Positions 26,801 to 36,962 of a stretch of 64,000 nt of DNA are shown here, piece by piece. The position numbers and the translations under genes were made by a program. This DNA is from Flaccisagitta enflata. Lineage: Eukaryota > Chaetognatha > Sagittoidea > Aphragmophora. Each line of letters begins with the position of its first letter. Positions within the stretch are counted from its first letter, which is position 1. The stretch is taken from assembly GCA_965153355.1 (NCBI GenBank), contig OZ231127.1:47058001-47122000 (forward strand). Reading direction: 5' to 3'. The notes under the pieces are model-generated. The model saw only the letters and a list, made by a program, of their open reading frames with translations. It searched no databases and had not been told where the DNA came from.

Positions 26801-29266
26801 GGAAAAATGCAGCAATTACTGACAAGCAATGGAGATGTACCATATGTTGATTTTGATCAGTTTGTAGCGGCAGAACCTCATCTTCCCGAGAGAGACGTCA
26901 TGTCAATGCTGAAATCGGCCAACTACATGGGACGGATAGTGTGGTCCAAAGATAGGGATAGAAAGAGAATCATTTTTCACAACCTCGATGCGTTATCGGC
27001 CATCATGAAGAGCATTTTTCACAAGAACATGTATGCTGTTCTCATAGAATTTGCGATGTCGAAAAACTTGGAACCGAACATATTTCTTGAAAGATACATA
27101 GAGGGTCAACTTCCAATAGAGCTCATTGAGTCACTTTTTGCCGAGATTTGCCAAGATATTAAGACCTGTCGTACATCGTTGGATAACAATCGCTTTCCTT
27201 TATCATACAAAGAGGGGAGTACTGAGCCGATGTTCCAACATTTCTTGACAACACTGACGCACTTAAACATCATTCACGTGACGAAAAACCCCATCGATGG
27301 AATTCAAATGTGTTTCATCCCTTTTTTGGTTGTTCGTCTGACGAGCCCACTTGACGGCGATGCTTGGTTAAAAAAACCGAGCCAGATGACCTTCCAAGTT
27401 GGAGTTGTGTTTGGTAGTGACAAGCCAATGTGTCCCAACACATTTTCCAAATGTCGCATCTCAATAATGAGAATTCTCGAGTCCCTCGCCGATTTGACAG
27501 AATCAAATTTAAACCGCATATCAAGGGACGATGTTGATATCCTTACATTGAAGGACTTTGAAGTGTTGTTCCAAAAACTTGATGAGGCGTCTTCCGGCCC
27601 ATTTTATGATTCCAGCTATCTCGGAGCTCATAAATCAGGCTTGCTTCTCATTGTCAGATGCACCAACAAGGATATTGTGAAAGAAGCAAACTGGGTGTTA
27701 TTCTTTGAGTTGGTGTCTAAGTTGGATGCTGACCTTGAAACATTCTCCTGTGAAATGATCTGCCTGGAAAAGGAAACTCGTGTTGACTGCAGCCATGGAA
27801 TTTTCTTCCCAGACCCGATGGCACTGTTTTCTCTGGAACAAGTGCAAAAATTTTGCAAGAGATCATTTTTCAGGAAAAAGATTCCATCCTGTCAGAAAAA
27901 TGACAGCGGACTCATAAACAGCAGCGAGAGTCTTGCGTCATGCTTTCCCACCCGATTAGCAATTAAGATCATCAAAAAAATCCATCCAAGCAATGGTTCT
28001 ACAAAAACGCCATTTGCAGCGCAATCACGGCTTACAGCAGATTATTTAGAAATTTCCAACTTTATCGCGGTGATTTTCTCCAAACCCATCGCAAATTTGG
28101 CCCAGAAATTGAAAAGTCACCCCGCGTTTCAGTGCAACGCAAAAAAGTTCCTCAACTGGGTTCACCCTGTAAGAGAATGGTTTTCAGGTTTGGGCAAATG
28201 TCACGCAAAGGATCATGAAAGGAATTGCCAGTGCCGTTATTTTTCCCCGGATTACAATCGCAACTTGGCGTTTATTGAGGAAAACAGCTCTCATGTTACT
28301 AAAGGCGAATGGAAGTCACTATTAAATTCCATTCTTGAGGACCATTCTGAATGCCTTCTTGAGGACCATTCTGAATGCCATTTCCATATGGATGGAGAAA
28401 GTTACAGCGTCACAGCTCTCATCAGGGATTGCCGCAACCTTATTTGCCATAAATACCCTACGCCATCTGAAGATTCCGATTTGGAACTTTTTGCCAAAAT
28501 GAGAGAAAGTTTTGAGTGGATGGTAATGCATTGTTTTTGCTTCATAGTGCTGGTGATCGAAGGGAAGCACGCACCGCTCGAAGAGTTCGCCACCACATTT
28601 AGAAATTACGCAACAACGATGAACAAAACGAGTAAGGAAAACAGACAACACGCCCCCATATTGATCAGAAAGAGGGAACTGGATGGAACGGAAAAAGCGG
28701 TTCTATTTTACACTAAAATCAATGTTTCCTTGGAAGATTTCGAGAAGGAAATTGCCCTCAGATTGAAATTACCCCAAAACACTCAACTGAAGTTGACATA
28801 CACGGGCATTTGGGAGACCAATGTTGTATTCAAGCCCACTCGGGAGCTATTGTTGGAAACTTCTAGTTCCTTGTCTAGCCTAGCATTGGACACGAGGTTC
28901 ATTCACACGATCCAAGTGGAGACCAAGAAAATGTATGACGTCAGAGTCATGTGGATGACGGATATTGATGTGGTGAAAAAACGCCTTTTGACAGAGTTGG
29001 CTTGTGACGAAACTTTGGAAAAGATAAAACAGTTCGTCAGACACAAAACCGGAAAAGATTTGGGCCTCTATCTCTACGACAGAGAAACTGCGGAAAAGAT
29101 TCCCATCTCGCGCGATAAGACAGTCGCGGAACTTCATGAAGAACTTGCGTCGAAAGGACTGCAAGAAGACGTCATTGAACTGATAGCTTTAGATGAATCG
29201 AAACCCAAACGGCGAATAGTGGAAGAATTGAATGATGATTACTGTCTTGACTTTTTGCTTTATTGA
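20130..29266 (+). CDS. LRR-Roc-COR GTPase with HEPN-like and ubiquitin-like C-terminal domains
   Basis: Exon 1 (20130-20718) and exon 2 (25746-29266) join in phase 1 with donor AAAG|GTAGGTGC and acceptor CATGCTCAG. Together they give 1369 residues. The start MGNAVPCS fits N-myristoylation. LRRs cover about 76-300, and the junction falls inside one (LSGNKELKYLPPL). The Roc domain has P-loop GACKAGKTS (311-319), DVAG (359-362) and TKID (417-420). A charged coiled-coil insert (about 442-497) precedes the last GTPase motif (SSVTKEG). A COR-like region follows (about 480-700). Residues about 1000-1150 are helical with RDCRNLICH, an RX4H motif (R1093, H1098), as in HEPN domains of the DZIP3-like type. 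The C-terminus (about 1165-1360) looks ubiquitin-like. ROCO proteins are GTP-dependent dimers and HEPN domains are often RNases. A sensor or immune role is inference. Confidence 0.85.
20729..20798 (+). repeat. (GA)n microsatellite at the start of intron 1
   Basis: About 35 GA copies beginning about ten bases after the splice donor. Confidence 0.97.
23023..23163 (+). mobile_element. Family S element inside intron 1
   Basis: Starts AGTCGTGGACACGCAACTCT and ends CCGTCCGCGACTGGATTGCC then GTGTATCTGGCC. Flanked by T runs on both sides. It is short (about 140 bp), with a single GGTCGGTCC run. Confidence 0.75.
23480..23830 (+). repeat. ~21-bp tandem array (GAGGCCTGAGA...GATTT type)
   Basis: Diverged units such as GATTTGAGGCCTGAGAAGCC repeat through the stretch. 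This is the inverse-strand form of the family F array unit. Confidence 0.75.
24045..24685. repeat. Near-perfect ~640-bp palindrome
   Basis: The left arm (GGGTGAGAATGACAGTACAC ... TTTGATAGGTCACACTAT) is repeated inverted on the right. The centre is at about 24358, in GCCACCGTTACTTTTTTGTAACGGTGACTC. The arms are about 310 bp. One arm has an extra CCTCCTCGATTTTTTTTTC-type duplication. Confidence 0.85.
25205..25585 (+). repeat. ~22-bp tandem array of family F (CAGACCCCAAATCAGGCCTCT type)
   Basis: About 16 diverged units near the right end of the intron element. The unit is the same type as in the array at 30190-30500. Confidence 0.8.
25746..29266 (+). CDS. Exon 2 of the LRR-Roc-HEPN gene
   Basis: A single 3.5-kb exon holds the rest of the LRRs and all of the Roc, COR, HEPN-like and C-terminal regions, with the stop at 29264-29266. 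There is no internal frameshift. A 24-bp in-frame tandem duplication (CTTGAGGACCATTCTGAATG) at about 28335-28380 doubles the peptide LEDHSEC just before the HEPN motif. Confidence 0.88.
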
Positions 29267-29845
29267 GCTGTTTTTTTGTTGTTTAGTTATTTGTTTTATT
29301 AGAGAGGTAGTCAAAAAAATCACAATGGTTGTGCCTCTCGCGCTTGATTATTACAATGTATTGAATCCAGTTCATAGTTTTGATTCATTAATGAAAGAAA
29401 TAGCAGCTAGAGAATCGAGAAAAGAACATTTCATTTGTCTCGCTAGGAAGGCTTGTGGCTACAAGCAACTTGAGTTTTACTGCTTGAGTAACGTTGTTAT
29501 ATGCAATTTTATGCATCCTCGCATCTCTGTGATAGCCTTGATAAACTCTGTCCACCCGTCTATCTATTCAGTTGTCAGTTGGTTGGTCTAGTCAGTTGGT
29601 TGGTTGCGTATTACAAAATCCATTAGAATGATCAACCTTGACCTTGACCTTGAAAGGCTTGCACCTCCTTCAGAAGCTTGCCTCTCACCTTTGCAAGCCT
29701 CTTTAATATGCCTTGAAATATTCGTTGCCGCCGGCGCGCCATCTCCTTTGCGCAGTAAGGATATTCTCGTGTGGCGCATAAAAGTCGCATAAAAGTCAGC
29801 AAAACATGTGTTTAAGGATAAGCTTTTTTTAGTGGTTTCTTTTTT
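29267..29845. other. 3' flank of the LRR-Roc-HEPN gene with an S-type fragment
   Basis: No AATAAA signal could be placed with confidence. ATGCATCCTCGCATCTCTGT followed by TTGGTTGGTCTAGTCAGTTG (29510-29600) resembles the AGTGCG-hairpin branch of family S. No gene is seen. Confidence 0.5.
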
Positions 29846-29847
29846 AG

Positions 29848-30058
29848 TTGCGGACACGCAACTCTATAAGAGGCTTTATCCGTCTGTCCGTCCGTCGATC
29901 CGTTGGTCCGTCCGGGGTCATCAAGTCGAGAAGTGGGAAAACAAGTGTTTGAGATACTTTTCGTGTATGTTTGAGTCTTGTAGTTGGTTTGGGGTGTGGA
30001 TGGGAGTTGGATGCCACTGCCCACCCGTCCGCAACAATATTTTGACCCCGCGTGACTT
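29848..30058 (+). mobile_element. Family S, branch ending in CCGTCCGCAACAATATTTTG
   Basis: Begins AGTTGCGGACACGCAACTCT, ATAAGAGGCTTTATCC, then GTCCGTCC runs. Ends GCCCACCCGTCCGCAACAAT and ATTTTGACCCCGCGTGAC before TTGTT. This branch has a different 3' end from GGCCGGATACACGG. Confidence 0.75.
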
Positions 30059-30079
30059 GTTTTTTTTTTTTTCCTTTTT

Positions 30080-30638
30080 GGGCAGCGGCCCCGGAGGGGC
30101 CGATGACCTATGATTCCACATAAGGCAATTTTCTCCAGTTTCCGTCCGTCCGTCTGTCCGTCCGTCTGTCCGTCCCCCCCTCCCCCAAGCCTCATATAAA
30201 GCCTCTCAGACCCCAAATCAGGCCTTTTCAACTCCAAATCAGACCTTTCTGACCCCAAATCAGGCTTCTCAGACCTCAAATCAGGCCTCCCAGACACCAA
30301 ATCAGGCCTCTCAGACCCCAAATCAGGCCTCCCAGACCCTAGATCAGGCTTCTCAGACTCCAAATTAGGCCTCTCAGATCCAAATCAGGCCTCAGACCCC
30401 ATGTCAGGTTTTTCAGACCCCAAACCATGCTTCTCATACCCTAAATCAGACCTTTCAGAGCCAAAATCAGGCCTCTCAGCCCTCCAAACCCGCTTCTCAA
30501 ATCAGAGAAAATTGTCCTATGTAGAATCATAGGTCATCGGCCCCTCCGGGGCCGCTGCCCCTCTCATAATCTCATTCCCACATACACTAACTTAGGGGCA
30601 TCGGGTACCGCTGACCTTGTAACGCTTTTGCGGCTATT
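30080..30638 (+). mobile_element. Family F foldback with ~21-bp tandem array
   Basis: The arms GGGCAGCGGCCCCGGAGGGG...CCGATGACCTATG and CATAGGTCATCGGCCCCTCC...GGGGCCGCTGCCCC are nearly perfect inverted copies. The array at 30190-30500 has about 14 units (CAGACCCCAAATCAGGCCTCT). The tail is GGGTACCGCTGACC and AACGCTTTTGCGGCTATT. Confidence 0.9.
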
Positions 30639-32789
30639 CCTTTTTTTTCTCTCTGTCTTTCTAGATCATGTCTAGTGAGATTAGTAAAGAGTGAAAGAAA
30701 TGTTTTATTGGGGTTGCGTCAGAACTTCCTTGCTTCGGATGTATCTATATGCAAAAGAACTTTTGATCCAATCACTAATACTAAAAAATTGATTTAAATT
30801 TTTGTTGTGTCTTTATTTGATTGGAATGGAATTATCTTCTTATTTTTGAGCCTGAGAAACGATTGTAAAGATTATGCATACTTTCAGTGACTCTACTTAA
30901 TTTTGACAAAAATAAAGCCCATAAATAATCCATTTCATTCTATCATTTTTGTAGTAAATCTTTTTTTAATAGAAAATACAATTGTCATCAAAATTTCTGA
31001 ATGTCAAAACTATATCACTATTTTAATTATAAAGTCTTAATAGGCAATTTGAAAAGAAATGGAAAATAAGTGAAATTTGAACAAATTATATTGCAAAAGA
31101 TCTTGAAAGTAAAATCAAATACTCAGTTTTCCAATATTCTTAATCTGATCTAAAAGTTATGAGATTTTTTTTCTAAAATTATTAGTTTGAATAGTTTGCA
31201 TATTGACGCATCCGACTGTAGTTTTAAAGACTTTCCTTACGATTTATCATTTATTTCTTTTGTCGTGGAAAATATAATCATTCATTCATTAATTCATTTA
31301 TTCATTCGTTCATTTCAATTCAATTCAATTCAATTTCAATCTATTTTGCTCTTAACTTTATGATAAATAAGAAGTCGGGTGTAAGAAGCTACATGTCGTG
31401 CTTCGGCAAATGTGCTTCTTCAGGCTTTGAATACGATGTACAGAGACACAAGTGTTTATGAAGGAAAAAATTGACCATAAGGCACAACAATGGGCATGGA
31501 ATTTGAGTTCGAATGGATGTGAATACACAAACAGAGAGACGAAGGTTTCAGTAAGTTTGATCATCTTCATCATCATCATCATCATCATCATCATTCATTT
31601 CAAGAAGCATACAAGGACCCGGGCCTATACGATCGTCGCGGACGGATGGACGGGAGCGTTCACCCCCCTCCCAACACACACACTTCACGCAATCACAACC
31701 GCAGCACCTTAAAGGCACATTTTTATACTTTTTTACTCGAGATTTACCGACAGACCGACGGATGAACAAAGCCTTTTGTACAGTCACGAGTCCGTGACTA
31801 GAAATAATATTTAGACACGGGATATCCTTACAATTAATTGGTTGAAGCCGGGAGGATTCGATTCAGCATATAAAATCCTCTTGATTGGACAATCTTTTCT
31901 TTTCTTCTTTTGTTGTTTTCTTTTTTTTTTTACTTTTTTATGAAAGTTGTTTGTTTGTTTTTGGACCGCCACTCTGAATAAATCATGGAGCTTTTCGTCT
32001 CTCTCTCTCCCTGCGAAGGCTTAATGACTTCCTCAAATTTTCTTAGCCTTGTGTCAACAGCACTACAGAATTCATGACTGAGGGGGAAAATAATGGGAGG
32101 GCTGAACTTTGCGACGTCCTGGATCCCTGGCCAAAGGATATCAAGACGTTGGAGTACTTCAGCCTCAGAGTTGTGTACATAAATCAATGCGTCTTTGCGG
32201 TTTGGCTGCGTTCACCATCGATTAGATGTTACTGAAATAAGTGAGGGAGTAACTGAGTTGGCAGAGCTGAGAGAGCGAACTGAAATGCTTTAATTGTAAA
32301 TTGATATAGGGATGGTGAAATGCTTTAAATGTACATTGGATAGATAGGGATGGTGAAATGCTTTATGATTGTAAATGCACAGTGGATGTAGGGATGGTGA
32401 GCCCATAAATTTCATCCCTTTGTCTGATGACATTAAAAGATTGCGCTTATTGGTGATCTCGGTGAGAAAGCAAAGGTAGTGGAATGATCGATGGGGATTT
32501 TGTAACTATACCGTAATTCGTTTACCGCCGCGTTTGCCTTCTATTTTCTCATAAAAACTATTTCATATATGCTTAATTATGAGAAAACCATGTTGTGTGC
32601 GGGCGGGTGGGTAGGGGCAGTGCCAGAAATTTTAGACAGGAGCAGTGAGCTCAAAAAGCTCAAAAATCTCATAAATGTCGCGGAGACAAGTCTCTAAAAG
32701 AGGCTATGTCCGTCAATCTGTTCTGCTATTTGTTCGTCCCTAAGATAGCATGAGTTGAATAGTGTAAAAACCTACAGATGTTGCGAGTT

Positions 32790-32871
<82 letters not shown>

Positions 32872-33152
32872 GCGACGATATTATAACCCTGACATAACCC
32901 TGATTTACTTTTTTCAAAATAAATGTCAGATCAATTTACCGATTATATACTTGTTAATGTCGTGATCGCTTTTTATAAACTTTGGTTGTTTTTTTTTTTT
33001 TTTTTTTGTTATTGTTTTTTTTTTTTTTTGCTTTTTTTTTCTTTTTTTTTTCACGCAGAATGATTTACGATTTTCGTGATCTTGTGAAAATGGTATTCAA
33101 AAGAAGAGGGAGATAAACCCGTCGAGCTATTGATATCAAACAAAGGATCTTA
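30639..33152. other. Intergenic region with S fragments, GT and T repeats
   Basis: Contains a family S copy at about 31635-31800 (minus; hairpin AGTCACGAGTCCGTGACT), a GAT/ATC run at 31565-31590, an S remnant near 32590-32720, (GT)n at 32791-32868 and poly-T at 32989-33050. The open frame 31967-32187 on the minus strand is listed separately. Confidence 0.55.
31967..32187 (-). CDS. Possible orphan exon, unrecognised
   Basis: The minus-strand frame encodes ALIYVHNSEAEVLQRLDILW and continues with ordinary, non-repetitive amino acid usage to a Glu/Lys-rich end. There is no start codon in good context, no clear splice sites and no family match that I recognise. It could be an exon, a decayed retrocopy or chance. 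Confidence 0.2.
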
Positions 33153-33679
33153 CAGTCAGCGGACAAAACTCAATAGGTATATATATCACTCTGTTGGTTT
33201 TGATCCAACCCACTGATGTTGAACAGAATGCTGTAAACAACAACTGGTTGTTGAAATTACAGCCGGCTGTTTAGTTACAAAGTTGGCAAAAATCCAACTT
33301 TCACCAAATAGAATGAGACCTGCAGATTCATAATCCTGATGACATTCTGAGAAGTTTGATATGTCACAACATATATTTTTATATGAAAAATTATTTTTTT
33401 ATAAATGTTTAATTTAATTATAATGCAATGTTAAAAAAAATATTTCTTACAAAAAGTGTTAAGTGTGACGTATCAAACTTCTCAGAATTCCATCAGGATT
33501 ATGAATCTGCAGGTCTTATCCCTTTTGGTAAAAGTTGGATTTTTGTCAACTTTGTAACTGAACAGCCGGCTGTAATTTCAACAACCAGTTGTTATTCACA
33601 GCATTCTGTTCAACATCAGTGGGTTGGATCAAAACCAACAGAGTGATATATATACCTATTGTGTTTTGTCCGCTGACTG
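33153..33679. mobile_element. Intact foldback element with CTTA direct flanks
   Basis: Ends CAGTCAGCGGACAAAACTCA and the complement ...GTTTTGTCCGCTGACTG. The arms pair for about 230 bp through CCCACTGATGTTGAACAGAA, CAGCCGGCTG and CTGCAGATTCATAATCCTGA. CTTA lies on both outer sides (33149-33152, 33680-33683). There is no coding region. A related copy at 6379-7166 carries an S insertion. Confidence 0.85.
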
Positions 33680-33904
33680 CTTATCATTTCTTTTAGTCAA
33701 GCAATGCTGGTGCAATTGAAGCTACCATGTAATTAGTAATGAGGTGCGTATAGACTGCTCCTCAAGATTTACATGATATCTATTCATGAAACAAGTCGCA
33801 TAGGCGGCATAGCAGTGATCATTGAGCTTTACTATGAATTATTTAATCAATAAATATTTCACCTTCGAAATTTTCTCTTGTTTTTCGTCTTTCTTGACGC
33901 ATAG

Positions 33905-34022
33905 ATACCTTTTTCAATATCCTTTGGAGAGTAGGAAAGAGCCACTGGATCTACCTCGAGCTAAGTTCTGTGACAAGCTTGAGAGTGAAGTGCCATCAAA
34001 AGTTTTGACGACGAAGTTTTAG
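33905..34022 (+). CDS. Possible terminal exon, unrecognised
   Basis: The acceptor-like TTCTTGACGCATAG is followed by an open frame encoding PLESRKEPLDLPRAKFCDKL and ending SKVLTTKF-stop. The composition is protein-like, but no upstream exon could be joined with confidence. Confidence 0.2.
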
Positions 34023-34582
34023 TTGTTATACAGTGACTATTAAAAACAACAAAAAAAAATCATGTCTGACGTAATTCAATGGAAAAGGGCATGGAAGTTC
34101 AAATCAAGGGCAAGTGCAAGTCACTGCAAGGGCCTATTGGCATCGGCAAACAAAGGGGCATGACCAACCTCATATCTATTAGATAATAGTGCAGGTGGCT
34201 TGAGCGGGATAAAGTGTCGTTAGGGACTTATTTCCCATCAGGGTGGGATTTGGTGGTCTGTGTAGTGCAGTGGCTTGATTTTCACCAAAGCAAAAGTTTT
34301 TACACACATCGGACTTATTTTATATTAAGATCAATGAATTCTTTTTAAGAACATTGTTAGAAGAAGGTCACACATTTTGAACTTATCAGGCTGCCCATTG
34401 AAACAAGCTATCACAATTATTTGCATTGTAAAATTTGTTCCAGTTCTTCATTCAACAAGAAAAATGTTTTTAGACGGGAATGAAATATAGAAAACTCATA
34501 GAATGTAGATAGATAAACTCATCCAAAATCTAAGCGGTTTTCTTCAATTTTCATCATTTTAGACGCATTAGTTGATTGAGTA

Positions 34583-34742
34583 AAGGTGTGTCTGCATTAA
34601 TCAGCTTATTCGGATATTTTATTTGGATATTAATATCCGGATATTTCATATAGTAAATTTTGTAAATTCACTATGTAGAATATCCGGATATTGATATCCA
34701 AATAAAATATCCGAATAAGCTGATTAATGCAGACGCACCCTA
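34583..34742. mobile_element. Short palindromic MITE
   Basis: GTGTCTGCATTAATCAGCTT and TTCGGATATTTTATTTGGAT on the left reappear inverted on the right (AATAAGCTGATTAATGCAGACGCACCCT). The element is about 160 bp with a small AT-rich loop. Confidence 0.8.
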
Positions 34743-34948
34743 AGAGTTCAACCGATCGACTAACGCATCAAGATTCACTGAGTCACGCACAAGCTACAAA
34801 AGCATAGTTAATTCAATTTTGATTTGTTATAGCGCATAAAAATCATGTTTATGTTCCCTAATCGCTTGAAAATTGCCGTCAAGCCCATCAAAAAATCAAA
34901 ATGAGTCAATTTGATTTGGTTTTATGAATATGGATATGTAAGTGTTTT

Positions 34949-35699
34949 AGTCGCGTGCTACGCGACTCTACACCCCACTATGTCCGTCCACGTCCATCCA
35001 TTTACATTTTTTATGTTTTTACAGTATTTGGCCTCACTGCTCCCGCCCAACCGCTCCAGTGACCTCAAATATGGCCCCTGCGCACGCACGCACCTAACAG
35101 GGTGTGCAAAAAAATCCGCACTCAACATCATTTCTACTAAAAAGACACCTAGAATTGGAAAAACTTTCTCAAACTGATGCTCAAAGTTGAAAATTTGGTT
35201 AATTGTATAGTTAAGACAAGAAAAAATGTCAGTATAGTGGACAGCTAAATATATTATTAGACCAACAATGACATAACTAGAATATTACAAACATTCTTTT
35301 TCTGTGAATAAATGTTTATCTCTCATCTGAATTCAATTGATGAAATTTTTTTTTGTGCACCGGAACCCCTCCTGCTTATCCCATCCATCTCTCCTTGATG
35401 TATTTCATCTCAAAAAATCCATCTAAAGACCAATGAGGTAGCTAAAACCTTTTTTTAGTAAATACTGCTCTGCAAATAAAATCATGTCAAAATCATATTT
35501 TCTGTTTCTTCTTAGATACATATCATGGCCATGTATAGAAATTGTATCAGCTGTTCTTGATTTCTGCTTTTAGTATAACCAACTGAGATACTCTGGTTCA
35601 AATTTTAGCTTATAACTTTTATAAGAAGCATGGTTTTAAAGCATTATGCGGAGTGCGAATTTTTTTGCACACCCTGTTAGGCTAGCCGTGTCTCCGACC
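34949..35699 (+). mobile_element. Family S element split by a TA-flanked MITE
   Basis: The left part is AGTCGCGTGCTACGCGACTC, GTCCGTCCACGTCC and CCCGCCCAACCGCTCC. The right part is GCTAGCCGTGTCTCCGACC before TTGTTTT. The two halves are separated by the element at 35097-35677. Confidence 0.8.
35097..35677. mobile_element. TA-flanked mariner-type MITE nested in family S
   Basis: Termini ACAGGGTGTGCAAAAAAATC...CGCACTC and GAGTGCGAATTTTTTTGCAC...ACCCTGT are inverted copies with TA outside (35095-35096, 35678-35679). The AT-rich interior has no transposase. Confidence 0.85.
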
Positions 35700-36962
35700 T
35701 TGTTTTAATCGTGCCTACTTGACTCCACTAAAATCAATCATCAAGATTTCACCTCGCTTTTTCAGTGCTACTGGGTGTTTATTTGGTTACTACTCCCTTC
35801 AAGATACATCTCCCCCATGTTCCCCCGTGACATGGGAGGCTGTGTTTCTGGTCTTGATTCTGAGTCACAAAATGCATAGTTGTATTTTGAACTTAGGACG
35901 CCGGCGACCAACTACGAAATTGTTTTTATCTTTATAAATCGAGCAAAAGCAAAAACTTGAAAAAGCGCTGCAAGCCTTCAAAGAGAACAAAGAGAACAAA
36001 GGGAACGAAGGAAAACTCCGGAAAACAAAGAGAAGGATCCGAAAGATCGAATCATGGCATGCCTTCGGTTGGCTCTTTTGATAGGGCGTGAATGCCATCA
36101 ATGATTTGAAGAGCGTCGGACACGCGGAGTAGTCGCTTTCGGGGTGGTGAAAAATCAAGAGATTTTTATTTGTTTAATTGCATTGTTTTGCTTTCTTTCA
36201 TTAACAATAAATCAATAATTCATTACATTTAAAGGGATGTTTCCCCTCCAGTCATATGATCATGAGGGCAAAAGGTCGAAAAAAAAGTTCCTTATCAGCT
36301 GCAAGTCGCGTCCTGCGAAGTTCGTTATCAGGTTGAGAAATCAATTCGATGTATCAAGAGAACAAGTGACGCGGGGGGCACAATATCGTTGCGGACAGGT
36401 GGACAGGGGCGTACAACCGCCATTCTTACCCTGCCCCACCTCACACACATTCACAACAATCTCAACTTGAGCGTGACCAATGGACCGACATACTAATGGA
36501 CCGATTGACAGACAAACCCTCTTATAGAGTTGCGTGTCCACAACTAAAAACAAATGAGCGATGAATGAATGAATAACGAAATTTATTAGCATGCGAAAGA
36601 TTGGACAAACGTATAAAAAGAAAAAGAAAATAATACAATGGCCAACCTCTACAGCTAAAAGGACGCTCAGAAGGTGTTTTACACCCTCCCTTCACCCTAT
36701 TCATCACGATCCAGCGTGAAAAAAACTTATTCATCAAACTTCGCAATTTTCAAATCGGTATAATCAAAGAAAAGGAAAAAAAAATGAAAAGAAAAGCAGA
36801 AGAAAATGAAAGTGACAGTCAGGTCCGAGGTTGATTGCGTATTCTGTATTGGTATTTGTGAAGTAATAACTTTTTTTATAGAGGTTGCGTCCTCTGATTA
36901 TTCCCCTACATCACGGAAAAACAGGTTTTGTAACTGTATACAGATATCAGAAAGGATAATTT
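35700..36962. other. Intergenic region; S copy and LINE 3' flank
   Basis: At 36380-36548 a family S copy in minus orientation runs from GTTGCGGACAGGTGGACAGG to the hairpin AGTTGCGTGTCCACAACT and AAAAAC. From about 36549 to 36962 is AT-rich sequence that may be the 3' UTR of the LINE. No other gene is seen. Confidence 0.55.

Noticed and set aside
31378-31480. Short Cys-containing peptide (SYMSCFGKCASSGFEYDV)
   Set aside because: No signal peptide, no convincing splice sites and only 33 codons, next to repeats.
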